This document shows, piece by piece, positions 16,956 to 26,545 of a stretch of DNA of 64,000 nucleotides. The stretch comes from HGM04593 sp045661225. GTDB lineage: Bacteria; Bacteroidota; Bacteroidia; Bacteroidales; Bacteroidaceae. The position numbers and the translations under genes were made by a program. Location of the stretch: assembly GCA_045661225.1 (NCBI GenBank), contig JAZRFF010000028.1, positions 25,052 through 89,051 on the forward strand, written 5' to 3'. The notes beneath the pieces were generated by a model. The model saw nothing but the letters and a program-made list of their open reading frames with translations, was not told where the DNA came from and searched no databases. Position 1 is the stretch's first letter; every line of letters begins with the position of its first letter.

Positions 16956-19900
16956 TTATAGATTCAACTTGAGGTTGAAACCGAACGAACGTGTCGACGG
17001 GAGGTTGAACATATCGAATCCGCCCAAGCCACCGCCTGTACCCAAAGAGATATCGGGGTCAACTGGTGAGTCCTTGTAGATGAAGAACAGGTTGCGGCAA
17101 ACGAATGAAAGGCTCAGGTTCTTGTACTCGCCAAAGAGGTTACGGAATGTGTAACCCAGTGACAACTCGCGCAGACGGAAGTTTGTAGCGTCGTAGATAT
17201 AGCTGTCGAATGTGCGGTCCTCGTAGTATTTCTTGATTGATACAAGGTCACGTCCATCGTTAATGTACATAGCGTGATCGGTGCTACCCTGTCCCTCGGG
17301 AACAGCCTTGCCGCGCTTGTTGATGTAAAGACCCTTCTGGCCGGCAAACTCACTACCCTCGGGGTGAACGTAGCTCTCGGCTGCCAAACGTGCATCGCCA
17401 GAACGCTTAGAGTTACCCATACGGTCAAGGTAGAACTCTGTCATTGAAATTGTCTTGCCGCCTATGCGTCCGTTGATAAGGAAATATAGTGTAAAGTCTT
17501 TGTACGAGAATGTGTTAGACCAAGAAATTTGACAAGGAGAGTTCATATTGCCGGCATAGAAGTTGTAAGAACTGCCCATCTGTGGTGTTCCGCCAACAAC
17601 CTTAATGTCACCGGTTTTGTGTATAATATCGCCATTTGAGTTGACAACGTCCTTGTCGTAACGTGCATAGTCCTTTATGTACATATCTCCAAACTTTCCA
17701 CCTTTCTCGAATAGAATGTGGATTGCGCTCTCGGCCATACTCTGTGTAAGGGTTGCATTCTCGCCGGTCTTGGGGTCCTCGTAAATCTCCTCAATCTTGT
17801 TGAAGTTGTATGAGAAGTTTGCCGATGTGTTCCAACGCCAGTTTTTGTCAATCTTCCAGTCGTAACCGACGGTTAACTCGACACCTTGGTTGCGTATAAC
17901 ACCCGAGTTGACAGGGAGTGTCTTACCGCTGAGCAGGTATGCTGTGAGGTAAGAATTGCACATTGCCGAATTGTAGTATGTTACGTCGAAGTTAAGACGG
18001 TCACGGAAGAACTGCATCTCAAGACCTGTCTCAAATGACTTTGTCTTTTCGGGGACGGGCTTGAACGATGCATAACCGCTTGTGGTGATTGTACCCTTTA
18101 CAAGGTCCATATATCCCTTGTCGAACACAATGTTGGGAATTGAGTTACCAACCTCGGAGTAGCTCAGACGATATTTTGCGTATGTGAACCACTTTGGCAA
18201 CTTGATGATGTCGCTCAAGACAGCGTTGGCTCCGAAACCGAAGTAACCGTAGCTCTCGGCTGTACCCAGGTGCTTGAACTGACGGAACGGACGATACCAG
18301 TCCTGACGATAAGAAGCGTCAACAAACACAACGTCGCCCCAACCTACCTGCACGGTTGCAAGTGCAGCCTGGTCCCAATTGCTGCTCTTTGTTTCGTAGT
18401 GCTGGTCGGCATAAGCCTGAGGATAGAATACATTGATAGCTGTAGGTATTGAGGTGTGAGCACCGTAGTTGTTCATTTCAGGGTTAACGGTCGCTCTGTC
18501 GCTGTAAACGGTACCGTTGCTCTGTATTGTGTGGCCTACATAACCGGCTGTTGCCGAAAGTGACCAGTCCTTGCCGAACTCTTTGTTGTAAGAAAGCAGA
18601 TAGTCGGTGTAAATCTCGTTTGTACGGTCGCTGTTGAGGAAATACATACCGTAGTACTCCATTTCGTTGACGTTCATTGTGGTTGCATAACGACCACCCT
18701 CGCTGTTGAATTTGTTGTTGTCGATTGAAACACGTCCTTGGAGGTTCAAACCGTCAATAATCTTTAGGTTGGCCTGGAAACTTGCATAGAAACGGTCCTC
18801 ATTGTCTTCTCCGAAGTTTCTGTTAAGCAACCAGTAGGGGTTGTTCGACTTACCTGCAATCTGGCCCCAATTCTGTCTTTTGCCTGAAAGGAGTGCGTAT
18901 GTTCCCGACACTAACTCATTCTTTTCGTTGATATAGATATCCTTGTTGTTTGAAGATTTCCACTGGCCGTCAATCTCGTAGTTCTCCTTGTAGTACGGCA
19001 TATCGATGTCGCGGCTCGCGGTGTAAACGTCATATATGGGGTTGAACAGACGACCGCCACCCAAACGGTTCTTTGTGCGTGTCTGCATATAGTTTACATT
19101 GATGTTCATTGTAAGACGGTCCCACAAGTTGTATGACTGACGGAATGCAAATGTGTTACGTACGTAGCTGTTGTTCGCAAGAAGACCTTCGGAGTATGTG
19201 TTAGAGTAAGATGCGTATGTTTGAATCTTCTCGGTTCCTCCCGAAATTGAGATAGAGTTGTTGGTCATAAGACCTGTCTGGTAAAGGTCCTTGATGTCGT
19301 CGGCAGCCTTACCGCGGAGGTGAATGTCGTTGTAGCCGTCCTCGAAGAACTTGGTATCGTTGGGAACGCTTACAATCTGGTCGTTGCCGGTGAGTCTGTT
19401 ACCCCAGCTGCCCAACTCAATCTTGAGAAATTCTCCTGTGTTGGGGTTGTATGTAGAACCACCGTATGAGTTTTGAATCTGCGGTGTAAGGAACGGAGTG
19501 TCAAATGTGGTGTTTGAGTTGAAAGTAACCTCCATCTTGCCCTGCTTACCTTTCTTTGTTGTAATCATCACAACGCCGTTGGCTGCGCGTGAACCGTAAA
19601 GAGCAGCAGCGTTAGCTCCCTTTAGAATGTTCATAGACTCAATATCATCGGGGTTAATCATTGACAAGGGGTCGGAACCCTCGGCAAATGAACCCTCGCC
19701 ACGGAACGATTCTGAATTTTGCTGGCCACGGATTGAGTTTGTCATAGGCACTCCGTCGACTACTATAAGCGGTGCGTTGTCACCCATTATCGACTTGTTA
19801 CCGCGAAGCAGAATCTTTGATGCGCCACCGGCACCACCGGCACTGGGGGTAATTGTAATACCTGAAACCTTACCCTCGAGTGAGTTTACAAGATTCGCGT

Positions 19901-20357
19901 CGGGTGCTTTGAACAGGTCGTCGGCCTTTACCATTTGGGTTGCGTAGGTGAGTGACTTCTCCTTGCGCATAATACCCATTGCGGTAACCACGAGCTCTTC
20001 GAGCTGATTATTCTCTTCAATCATCACAAAGTTCAGGTTTCCACCTTTCCAAACCTGGTCTTCGCAGGTAAAGCCCATTAAAGATGCGCGAATGGTAGAA
20101 CCTTTCTTTACGTTTTTCAGAATGTAAGAACCGTCTAATTCAACGAATGCCGAATTTTGTGTTCCGACAACGTAAACAACGGCTCCAATCATCTCTTCGC
20201 CTTTTTCGGACAAAACTGTGCCCTTGACTGTACCGAACTGCGGGTCTTGCTGTACGGTGATGTTGCCTGCAAATGCCTGCGTGGGCATAAGGGAAAGAGA
20301 AATTCCCATAAAGGTTGCCATAAAAAGCGACCTTACAACCGATTTAAGTAGTTTCAT
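16956..20357 (-). CDS. SusC/RagA-like TonB-linked outer membrane transporter
   Basis: The start at 20355-20357 gives 1133 residues and a clear signal peptide (residues 1-30, ending QAFA). A CarboxypepD-reg-like domain (about 43-118: GTVKGTVLSEKGEEMIG, STIRASLMGFTCEDQV) leads to a TonB box-like ELVVTAMGIMRKEKSL and the plug domain (SLEGKVSGITITPSAGGAGG, ILLRGNKSIMGDNAPLIVVD, LKGANAAALYGSRAANGVVM). A 22-strand barrel follows, ending in NLPSTRSFGFNLKLNL. It moves oligosaccharides across the outer membrane with energy from TonB-ExbBD. As first gene of the locus it is probably transcribed from a TAATTTTG box at 20479-20486. No SusR-like, hybrid two-component or sigma/anti-sigma regulator lies beside it. 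Confidence 0.96.
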   Translation of the reverse strand: MKLLKSVVRSLFMATFMGISLSLMPTQAFAGNITVQQDPQFGTVKGTVLSEKGEEMIGAVVYVVGTQNSAFVELDGSYILKNVKKGSTIRASLMGFTCEDQVWKGGNLNFVMIEENNQLEELVVTAMGIMRKEKSLTYATQMVKADDLFKAPDANLVNSLEGKVSGITITPSAGGAGGASKILLRGNKSIMGDNAPLIVVDGVPMTNSIRGQQNSESFRGEGSFAEGSDPLSMINPDDIESMNILKGANAAALYGSRAANGVVMITTKKGKQGKMEVTFNSNTTFDTPFLTPQIQNSYGGSTYNPNTGEFLKIELGSWGNRLTGNDQIVSVPNDTKFFEDGYNDIHLRGKAADDIKDLYQTGLMTNNSISISGGTEKIQTYASYSNTYSEGLLANNSYVRNTFAFRQSYNLWDRLTMNINVNYMQTRTKNRLGGGRLFNPIYDVYTASRDIDMPYYKENYEIDGQWKSSNNKDIYINEKNELVSGTYALLSGKRQNWGQIAGKSNNPYWLLNRNFGEDNEDRFYASFQANLKIIDGLNLQGRVSIDNNKFNSEGGRYATTMNVNEMEYYGMYFLNSDRTNEIYTDYLLSYNKEFGKDWSLSATAGYVGHTIQSNGTVYSDRATVNPEMNNYGAHTSIPTAINVFYPQAYADQHYETKSSNWDQAALATVQVGWGDVVFVDASYRQDWYRPFRQFKHLGTAESYGYFGFGANAVLSDIIKLPKWFTYAKYRLSYSEVGNSIPNIVFDKGYMDLVKGTITTSGYASFKPVPEKTKSFETGLEMQFFRDRLNFDVTYYNSAMCNSYLTAYLLSGKTLPVNSGVIRNQGVELTVGYDWKIDKNWRWNTSANFSYNFNKIEEIYEDPKTGENATLTQSMAESAIHILFEKGGKFGDMYIKDYARYDKDVVNSNGDIIHKTGDIKVVGGTPQMGSSYNFYAGNMNSPCQISWSNTFSYKDFTLYFLINGRIGGKTISMTEFYLDRMGNSKRSGDARLAAESYVHPEGSEFAGQKGLYINKRGKAVPEGQGSTDHAMYINDGRDLVSIKKYYEDRTFDSYIYDATNFRLRELSLGYTFRNLFGEYKNLSLSFVCRNLFFIYKDSPVDPDISLGTGGGLGGFDMFNLPSTRSFGFNLKLNL

Positions 20358-20478
20358 ATAATGTTTTTTATTTTGGGAGCAGTGTTGCCACCGCATTCCC
20401 GTTGGTTAAATAAATTGTTTCCTTCAGTATCGTGATAAAATTATTTATATTTATATAAATTATCTAATATACCACGTT

Positions 20479-20486
20479 CAAAATTA
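20479..20486 (-). promoter_or_regulatory. Possible -7 box upstream of the SusC-like gene
   Basis: TAATTTTG on the minus strand fits TAnnTTTG, but I see no good -33 TTG at the usual distance. It would give a leader of about 115 nt. A long regulated leader is usual for susC genes. Apart from this box, 20358-20597 is AT-rich with nothing else recognisable. Confidence 0.35.
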
Positions 20487-20597
20487 CTCAAATATTTTAT
20501 TTGCAGAAATCTTTTTCGGTTTTTTTTGTTTGTCGAGGTGATGAAAATAATAAATTGACAGTTTTTCGACTCTATTTTAGGGAAAAATGTGCATTTT

Positions 20598-20639
20598 GAC
20601 AGTTGCGGCGGGGTGGATTTCCACCTCGCCGCAACTGTC
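20598..20639 (-). terminator. Long hairpin, probable korAB terminator
   Basis: A 19-bp stem with a single G-T wobble (GACAGTTGCGGCG...CGCCGCAACTGTC) and a 4-nt loop. On the minus strand a T-rich ATTTTT follows about 12 nt later; on the plus strand TCTCTTTTG follows directly. It lies about 250 bp after the korB stop, with the MITE-like element in between. Confidence 0.6.
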
Positions 20640-20650
20640 TCTTTTGAAAT

Positions 20651-20887
20651 TCAGAAGCTGTTTGAATTTATTATGAAGGTATATTGAAACTGCAAAAAGT
20701 GATGTCTCAAACAGTTCAAGAAGGTGCTTGAACCCCTTTTGAAAAATCAGTTTGCATTCTGTGCAGTTTTTCTTGTCAGTTTTTCTTTTTCGCTGTTATA
20801 TAGCCTGCTATTCTTGTCGTTTACCGGTAAAATTTGTTCAATAAAGAATCTTGAACAATCGCGGAATAAATTTTAAACAGCTTCTGA
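20651..20887. mobile_element. MITE-like element with 13-bp terminal inverted repeats
   Basis: The 237-bp segment is bounded by TCAGAAGCTGTTT (20651-20663) and its exact reverse complement (20875-20887). With one gap the inverted similarity extends to about 22 bp. Inside are two small hairpins built on GTTCAAG/CTTGAAC and a perfect TTTACCGGTAAA palindrome. No ORF of useful size is present. It ends 4 bp after the korB stop. No convincing target-site duplication is seen. A related, degenerate sequence lies at 48771-48880. Confidence 0.65.
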
Positions 20888-20891
20888 TAAA

Positions 20892-21896
20892 TTATTTAAT
20901 TTCCCATATTTCGTTTGTCTCGAGCAACTCGCTGAAGTTGTGGTATTTCTTTGCGTCTTTTACCTCCTCGACCTGTGCGTGCAGAGCGTCGTTGTAAGTG
21001 ATAGCCTCAACGTCACGTATTATACCGAGCGCAATGGGGAATTCCGGTCCCTCCATAAGTGCGAGCTTCAGGTGCAGGGTGGTGTCCTTGCAGTGTGCGT
21101 CGTGTACTAATATGTCGCTCTCGCTAATGCCATTCTCGCCTATTCTGACAACCTTGAGCCCGAATCCTTCTTGCATAAGTCCGAACTCACGATTCTCGCC
21201 GAAAATCATTGGCTTGCCGTGTTCGAGATATATTGCATTCTTGGCGCGTCCCTCTTTGGTGTAGACACTCTCGTGTGTGCCGTTGTTGAATATTACGCAG
21301 TTCTGCAGAACCTCGACTACAGAGGCGCCTTTGTGTTGTGCGGCAGCTTTGAGGCAACCTACAGCCGCCGGCATATCTGTAGCCACGCAACGTGCGAAGA
21401 AATTGCCTCGTGCGCCGAAACATAGTTCGGCTGGGCGGAACGGGTCCTCCACGGTGCCGTAAGGCGATGACTTACTCACAAAGCCACGCATAGATGTCGG
21501 TGAGTACTGTCCCTTTGTAAGGCCGTATATGCGGTTGTTGAGCAGAATCATATTAAGGTCGATGTTGCGGCGTACAGCGTGTATAAAGTGGTTACCGCCA
21601 ATGGCAAGACCATCGCCGTCTCCCGAAATTTGCCACACTGTAAGGTCTGGGTTGGCAACCTTTGCTCCTGTAGCAATAGCTGCCGAGCGTCCGTGTATAG
21701 TGTGGAACCCGTAGGTGTTCATATAGTAGGGCAGGCGTGACGAGCAGCCTATTCCTGAAATTACCGCAATATTATGCGGTGCGACGCCTAACTCTCCCAT
21801 AGCCTTGTGCAGTGCGCCCAGGAACGAGTGGTCGCCACAACCCGGACACCAACGTGGCTGTCCGAACTTATAGTCTTGTGCTGTGTATTCGCTCAT
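20892..21896 (-). CDS. korB: 2-oxoacid:ferredoxin oxidoreductase, beta subunit
   Basis: The 334-residue cytosolic subunit binds thiamine diphosphate. It shows PRWCPGCGDHSFLGAL near the N-terminus (CxxC for an iron-sulfur ligand set), SGIGCSSRLPYYMNTYG, HGRSAAIATGAKVANP and the TPP motif GDGDGLAIGGNHF, then LNNRIYGLTKGQYSPTS, which points to a 2-oxoglutarate or related 2-oxoacid enzyme rather than pyruvate:ferredoxin oxidoreductase. Together with the alpha subunit 3 bp upstream it oxidatively decarboxylates a 2-oxoacid to acyl-CoA with ferredoxin as acceptor, or runs in the reductive direction for biosynthesis. The exact 2-oxoacid is not certain. Confidence 0.93.
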   Translation of the reverse strand: MSEYTAQDYKFGQPRWCPGCGDHSFLGALHKAMGELGVAPHNIAVISGIGCSSRLPYYMNTYGFHTIHGRSAAIATGAKVANPDLTVWQISGDGDGLAIGGNHFIHAVRRNIDLNMILLNNRIYGLTKGQYSPTSMRGFVSKSSPYGTVEDPFRPAELCFGARGNFFARCVATDMPAAVGCLKAAAQHKGASVVEVLQNCVIFNNGTHESVYTKEGRAKNAIYLEHGKPMIFGENREFGLMQEGFGLKVVRIGENGISESDILVHDAHCKDTTLHLKLALMEGPEFPIALGIIRDVEAITYNDALHAQVEEVKDAKKYHNFSELLETNEIWEIK

Positions 21897-21899
21897 ATC

Positions 21900-23753
21900 T
21901 TAACCCTCCATAATTTTAGTGAATGACTCGACCAGTGCGGCAATGGTAAACGGTTGACCCTTAACCTCGTTGTGCTGGTGTAATTTTATGCCCTCGATTT
22001 TTCCGCGCAGGTACGACGCAAACTGTCCCATATTCTGCTCGGCAACAACAATCTTGCTGTAGCGGCGCAGAACCTCTTCGGCGTTGCTTGGCAGCGGATT
22101 TATGAATTCGAAGTGTGCCAACGCCACCTTTTTGCCCTCGCTGCGCATTTGTTGCATAGCCTCGCACAAGTGTCCGTATGTGCCTCCGAAGCCTACGATG
22201 AGAAGGTCGGCGTCACTGTCGCCCTCGACCTGAAGAGGGGGTATGGCGTTTGCTATTTTTGCAACCTTTCTTGCGCGTGCCTCAACCATATAGTGGTGGT
22301 TCGCCGGCTCGTTGCATATAGCTCCTGTAGCGGCATTTTTCTCAAGACCGCCTATCCGGTGCGTGAAGCCCGGAGTGCCGGGTACAGCCCAGTAGCGCAC
22401 ATCGTTCTCGGGGTTACGCTTGTAGGGGCTCCAGTCGCCCTGCATTTCGGGTGTGACGTACGGTGGCACAATCTTCGGGTACTCGTTAATGTCGGGGAGC
22501 TTCCACGCTGCCGAACCGTTGGCTATAAAGGCATCGGTGAGCAGTATCACAGGTGTCATATGCTCGACTGCAATTTTGCAGGCAGCAAATGCCGCGTCGA
22601 AACAGTTGGTGGGCGACGTTGCTGCTATCACCGGGATTGGACTTTCGCCGTTACGTCCGTAGAGTGCCTGCAACAGGTCGGTCTGTTCGCTCTTTGTGGG
22701 GAGTCCGGTCGAAGGACCACCACGCTGAACGTCTATAATAACAAGCGGTAACTCGGTTATTACTGCAAGGTTGATGGCCTCGCTCTTTAGGCATATTCCC
22801 GGGCCTGATGTCGATGTGCAGGCAAGTGCTCCGGCGTATGCTGCACCCACTGCCGATGCGCAACCGGCAATCTCGTCCTCGGCCTGTACGGTTATTACCC
22901 CCATAGACTTATGCTTGGCAAGCTCGTGCAGAATATCGGTGGCCGGTGTAATAGGGTAGGAGCCGAGGAAAAGCCTCATTCCGGCTTTTTCGGCAGCAGC
23001 CATAAGACCGTATGCGGTAGCCTTGTTGCCGTTTATGTCCATATAGCGACCTTTCTTCTTCTCGGGATTGCTCTCTATGCTGTATGTGTGGGCAATTGAG
23101 GTGTGGGTGTTGTGTCCCATATCGTATCCGGCACGCAGAACCTTGATGTTGGCCTCGGCAACCTCGGGCTTCTTGGCGAATTTTGCACGTAGCATATTTT
23201 CGGCAAGTGTAAGGTCGCGGTCATATATCCAGCATACAAGACCAAGCGCGAGCATATTCTTGCAACGTACGATGCTCTTGTTGTCGAGCCCGCTGTCTTT
23301 GAGTGTTTCTTGGCACAAAGAGGTTATTGGGCAGGGTACAACTTCGCAGGTTATTCCCAGTTCGGCAATTGGGTCGTCGGTCTTGAACTCGGCTTTCTGA
23401 AGGTCTTTCTCGGTGAATGAGTCGCTGTCGATTATTATTGCTCCGGTGGGTTTGCAGTGCTTGTGCTGTGTCTTTAGCGCAGCGGGGTTCATTGCAACAA
23501 GAATGTCGCATTTGTCACCGGGGGTCAGTACTTTGTCGGCTCCAATGTGTACCTGAAAGCCCGAAACGCCGGTGAGTACTCCTTGCGGAGCGCGTATGTC
23601 GGCGGGGTAGTCGGGAAAGGTGCAGATGTCGTTTCCGACTGTTGCGGAAATTGTTGAGAAGATGTTTCCTGCCAACTGCATACCGTCGCCCGAGTCGCCC
23701 GAGAAACGTACAACAATCTGGTCGAGTTTCTGTGTTTTTCTTTCGTCTGCCAT
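21900..23753 (-). CDS. korA: 2-oxoacid:ferredoxin oxidoreductase, fused gamma-alpha subunit
   Basis: With the ATG at 23751-23753 (MADERKTQKLDQ) the protein has 617 residues. An earlier in-frame ATG adds 17 residues without family character. The N-terminal 200 residues are the gamma (POR) domain (VRFSGDSGDGMQLAGNIFST), fused to the alpha domain with GSYPITPATDILHELAKH, TVQAEDEIAGCASAVGAAYAGA, TSTSGPGICLKSEA and VDVQRGGPSTGLPTKSEQTD-like text. The C-terminal domain II has LIVGFGGTYGHLCEAM and KIVVAEQNMGQFASYLR. The gamma-alpha fusion is the usual Bacteroidetes form. A CAAAGTTC box at 23789-23796 (minus GAACTTTG) may be a weak promoter. Confidence 0.93.
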   Translation of the reverse strand: MADERKTQKLDQIVVRFSGDSGDGMQLAGNIFSTISATVGNDICTFPDYPADIRAPQGVLTGVSGFQVHIGADKVLTPGDKCDILVAMNPAALKTQHKHCKPTGAIIIDSDSFTEKDLQKAEFKTDDPIAELGITCEVVPCPITSLCQETLKDSGLDNKSIVRCKNMLALGLVCWIYDRDLTLAENMLRAKFAKKPEVAEANIKVLRAGYDMGHNTHTSIAHTYSIESNPEKKKGRYMDINGNKATAYGLMAAAEKAGMRLFLGSYPITPATDILHELAKHKSMGVITVQAEDEIAGCASAVGAAYAGALACTSTSGPGICLKSEAINLAVITELPLVIIDVQRGGPSTGLPTKSEQTDLLQALYGRNGESPIPVIAATSPTNCFDAAFAACKIAVEHMTPVILLTDAFIANGSAAWKLPDINEYPKIVPPYVTPEMQGDWSPYKRNPENDVRYWAVPGTPGFTHRIGGLEKNAATGAICNEPANHHYMVEARARKVAKIANAIPPLQVEGDSDADLLIVGFGGTYGHLCEAMQQMRSEGKKVALAHFEFINPLPSNAEEVLRRYSKIVVAEQNMGQFASYLRGKIEGIKLHQHNEVKGQPFTIAALVESFTKIMEG

Positions 23754-23846
23754 TTTTTTGTCTCTTTTAGAGTTGTTATATTGCTTGCCAAAGTTCGCAA
23801 ACAAAAATGAAACAAAGAAACTTTTTTGAATAAAAGTTAAGGGTGT

Positions 23847-23892
23847 ATATAATTAAAAGAGGCGCACGATCGTGCGCCTCTTTTAATTATAT
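23847..23892 (-). terminator. 46-bp perfect palindrome, terminator of the TonB receptor gene
   Basis: The sequence reads the same on both strands over 46 bp. It has an AT-rich outer stem and a GC core (GAGGCGCACGA / TCGTGCGCCTC). On the minus strand the core is followed by TTTTAATTATAT. It begins 7 bp after the stop of the gene at 23900-26383. Confidence 0.88.
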
Positions 23893-23899
23893 GTCGTTT

Positions 23900-26383
23900 T
23901 TACATATCTCCCATACCTTCCATATCGCTGTAACCGCCTCCGGGCATCTCTTGTTGCTTGCGATTGGGCTTTTTTGCCTTCATATTTCCGAAGCTGTATG
24001 TTACGGTCACACCAAACTGACGACCGCCGTGAGAACTCTTGGAATGGCGATAGAAAGTTTCGTTTTCGGTAACGCTGTTCCAGCCGCGTGAGTCGAGCAG
24101 GTCGCGTGCGTTGACGCTGACGCTCCAGTGGCTGTCGAACATCTTGCGCAAGCCGAGGTCGAGCATATAGCTGGGTTCACGGTAGCCTTGTGCAACAATG
24201 CGTTTGGCATTGTAACGTCCGGTCAACTGCATTGTGATGCCCCAGGGGAGCATAAGGCTCGCGGTCATACGTGCATTCCACGAGAAATTTTCATCGGCCT
24301 TTCCGTTTATCTCCTTGTTGTTTATAATGTATTTAAACGCGTCGAGTTTGTAGTAAAAGAGATTTACCGTAGTGGTGAGGTCGAGTATCTTAAACAGGCG
24401 GTTCTTGCCCACAATCTCAAGTCCGGCCGACTGTGTGCTGGCTACATTCTCACTTGTGGTGTAGATGACTTTTCCGTCGCTGTAACTGATGCGTTCAATA
24501 ACATCGCTTGTGGTGCGGTAATATCCCGACAGCGAGAGTGTGTGGTTCTTCCAGTTTTTTATGTAGTTAAGCTCGTATGCATTTGAATACTCGGGCGTCA
24601 GGCCGGGGTTACCGAATGTGATGTTTGTTGAATCGCTTATGTTCTTGAAGTCATTAAGCTGGCCTCCCCACGGACGGCGCAGACGACGGGTGTAGTTTAC
24701 CTGTATCTCTTGTCCGTCGCTAATCTCGTAACTGAGGAACGCGCTCGGGAATAGCTTGAAAAAGTCGTTGCCCTTGAGTGGGGGTATGTCGCCACTCTCC
24801 ATTTGTGCGTGTCCGTATGAGCTTGTTCTCACGTTCCAGTATTCTCCGCGCAAACCTATCTGGAACCCGAACTTGCCGAATCGTCCCGAATATGTTGCGT
24901 AGAGCGCGTGGGTATTCTGCTTGTAGCGGAATTGGTTGTATAGGTCTTTGTCTATTATTTTATGTTCCTCGTCGGTGTAGGTTATGACGGGGCTGTTGTC
25001 GTTTGAAAAGTCTCCGTTGTATCCGGCCTCAACACGGTGGTTCGCATCAATCTTGTATTCGTAGTCGAGCTTGATGTTGTGGCTGATGCTGCGGTTCTCA
25101 CCGTCCTGATACTGGTAGCTCTTGATGGTCTTGGGGTCGTTGCCCAGAATCTCGGTTGTCTGTTTGTATTCGGCGTCGCGCATCTGCGTCCACTCGTTGC
25201 GGCTTACCGAGAAGTCGAGGAAGTGTGTGTCGCTCCACCTGTGTGTGTAGCCCAGTTCTACATTATACATTCGGGGACGGCCGCTTGTCGTGGTGTTGCG
25301 TGTGACGCGTTGTGTGGGGGCTCCTTCGGTGCCGTCGCTCAGTAGAGGACCTCTCTCGTATGAAATGTCGTTGCGGTGTTGGCCGAGACCGTACATTCCC
25401 ATAAGATTAAGGTATAGCTCGTCTTTGCGAGTGAATCTCCAGGTAAGGCCGGCACGGGCAAAGACATTATGCGGGTTGCGCAGGCCATCGCTTTTCTGGT
25501 GCATATAGCTGCCGGGTGTGCCGAAATAGCGTGTGTGGGCGCTGCCTTCATTGTCGAACCTCATATTGCGGTAGTTGACACCTCCGTAGGCATCAATAGT
25601 TCCACTGCTGTAATTTATGTTCGCGCTGGCATTGTAGCCTCCGTAGCTGTCGCCACCGGCTTGGACGCTGCCGTAATAACCGGCCTTGCGGTCGCGCTTG
25701 AGTATAATGTTTATAATTCCGGCTGTGCCTTCGGGCGAGTGTTTGGCCGATGGGTTCGTTATGACCTCAATTTTCTCTATGGAGTTTGCCGGCAACTGTT
25801 GCAGAATATCACCCTGATTGTCGGCTGTAAGTCCGCTGGCCTTGCCGTTAATCCATATTGTGACACTCTCGCTGCCGCGAAGCGATACTACTCCTTCGTT
25901 GTCTACCTCGACCGAGGGTATGTCGACAAGAACGTCGCTGGCCGAACCTCCGGTTGTGGCGATACTTTGGTCAACGGTGAACACGCGTTTGTCGATGTCG
26001 AATGTCATTTGTGAACGTTGCTCGGTAACGACAACCTCTTTAAGCATCTTTCTGTCGGGCTTTAACACAATGTCCTTGAGGTTGTGGCTGCTTCTTTGCG
26101 GTGTAATGTTCACCTTGACGCTGTCGCTCTTATAGCCGATGAACGTGAAACGCACCGTGTAACGTCCCTCCTTCAGACCTTGAATGGCGAACCTTCCATC
26201 ATCGTCAGATGTGCTACCCATCGTGGGTAATGATGAACCTTCGGGGACAATGGCGATGGTCACAAAACCGAGCGGCTCGTTACTCTCGCCGTCAATCATT
26301 CTTCCGGAAACGGTACCCGATACCTGCGCTATTGTGGCTATGGGCAATAGTGATAAAAGTAGAAGTAGTAGCTTATTTCTCAT
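23900..26383 (-). CDS. TonB-dependent receptor-like outer membrane protein (OMP_b-brl_3 type)
   Basis: The 827-residue protein has a signal peptide (residues 1-19, ending TIAQ) and a CarboxypepD-reg domain (about 22-110: VSGRMIDGESNEPLGFVTIA, RYTVRFTFIGYKSDSV). A plug domain follows (about 120-215: VLVDIPSVEVDNEGVVSLRG, VTIWINGKASGL, IEKIEVITNPSAKHSPEG, TAGIINIILKR) and then a barrel ending in SHGGRQFGVTVTYSFGN plus a short Lys/Met-rich tail. It is the receptor type without SusD partner, often used for metal, siderophore or peptide uptake; the ligand is unknown. It is transcribed alone from a promoter that contains an operator-like dyad (26546-26575). Confidence 0.9.
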   Translation of the reverse strand: MRNKLLLLLLSLLPIATIAQVSGTVSGRMIDGESNEPLGFVTIAIVPEGSSLPTMGSTSDDDGRFAIQGLKEGRYTVRFTFIGYKSDSVKVNITPQRSSHNLKDIVLKPDRKMLKEVVVTEQRSQMTFDIDKRVFTVDQSIATTGGSASDVLVDIPSVEVDNEGVVSLRGSESVTIWINGKASGLTADNQGDILQQLPANSIEKIEVITNPSAKHSPEGTAGIINIILKRDRKAGYYGSVQAGGDSYGGYNASANINYSSGTIDAYGGVNYRNMRFDNEGSAHTRYFGTPGSYMHQKSDGLRNPHNVFARAGLTWRFTRKDELYLNLMGMYGLGQHRNDISYERGPLLSDGTEGAPTQRVTRNTTTSGRPRMYNVELGYTHRWSDTHFLDFSVSRNEWTQMRDAEYKQTTEILGNDPKTIKSYQYQDGENRSISHNIKLDYEYKIDANHRVEAGYNGDFSNDNSPVITYTDEEHKIIDKDLYNQFRYKQNTHALYATYSGRFGKFGFQIGLRGEYWNVRTSSYGHAQMESGDIPPLKGNDFFKLFPSAFLSYEISDGQEIQVNYTRRLRRPWGGQLNDFKNISDSTNITFGNPGLTPEYSNAYELNYIKNWKNHTLSLSGYYRTTSDVIERISYSDGKVIYTTSENVASTQSAGLEIVGKNRLFKILDLTTTVNLFYYKLDAFKYIINNKEINGKADENFSWNARMTASLMLPWGITMQLTGRYNAKRIVAQGYREPSYMLDLGLRKMFDSHWSVSVNARDLLDSRGWNSVTENETFYRHSKSSHGGRQFGVTVTYSFGNMKAKKPNRKQQEMPGGGYSDMEGMGDM

Positions 26384-26545
26384 TTGTAAGTTCTTGTAGC
26401 GTTTAAGTGCTTTTATTAAGAAACAAAAATAGTAATAACCCGCCTTTGTGATTTTGCTTTTTAAAGCACTTCGTTTATCCTCTTATGGAAGTACCCCGAA
26501 GTCCAAAGGCGGCTTATGCTTTGTGCCGTTGCACTGTAGCGGGTG

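Noticed and set aside
20651..20887. Complete insertion sequence
   Set aside because: Only 237 bp with no transposase frame, so at most a non-autonomous element.
22113..22751. 212-codon plus-strand open frame
   Set aside because: Antisense to korA; the translation has no recognisable motif and follows the codon structure of korA.
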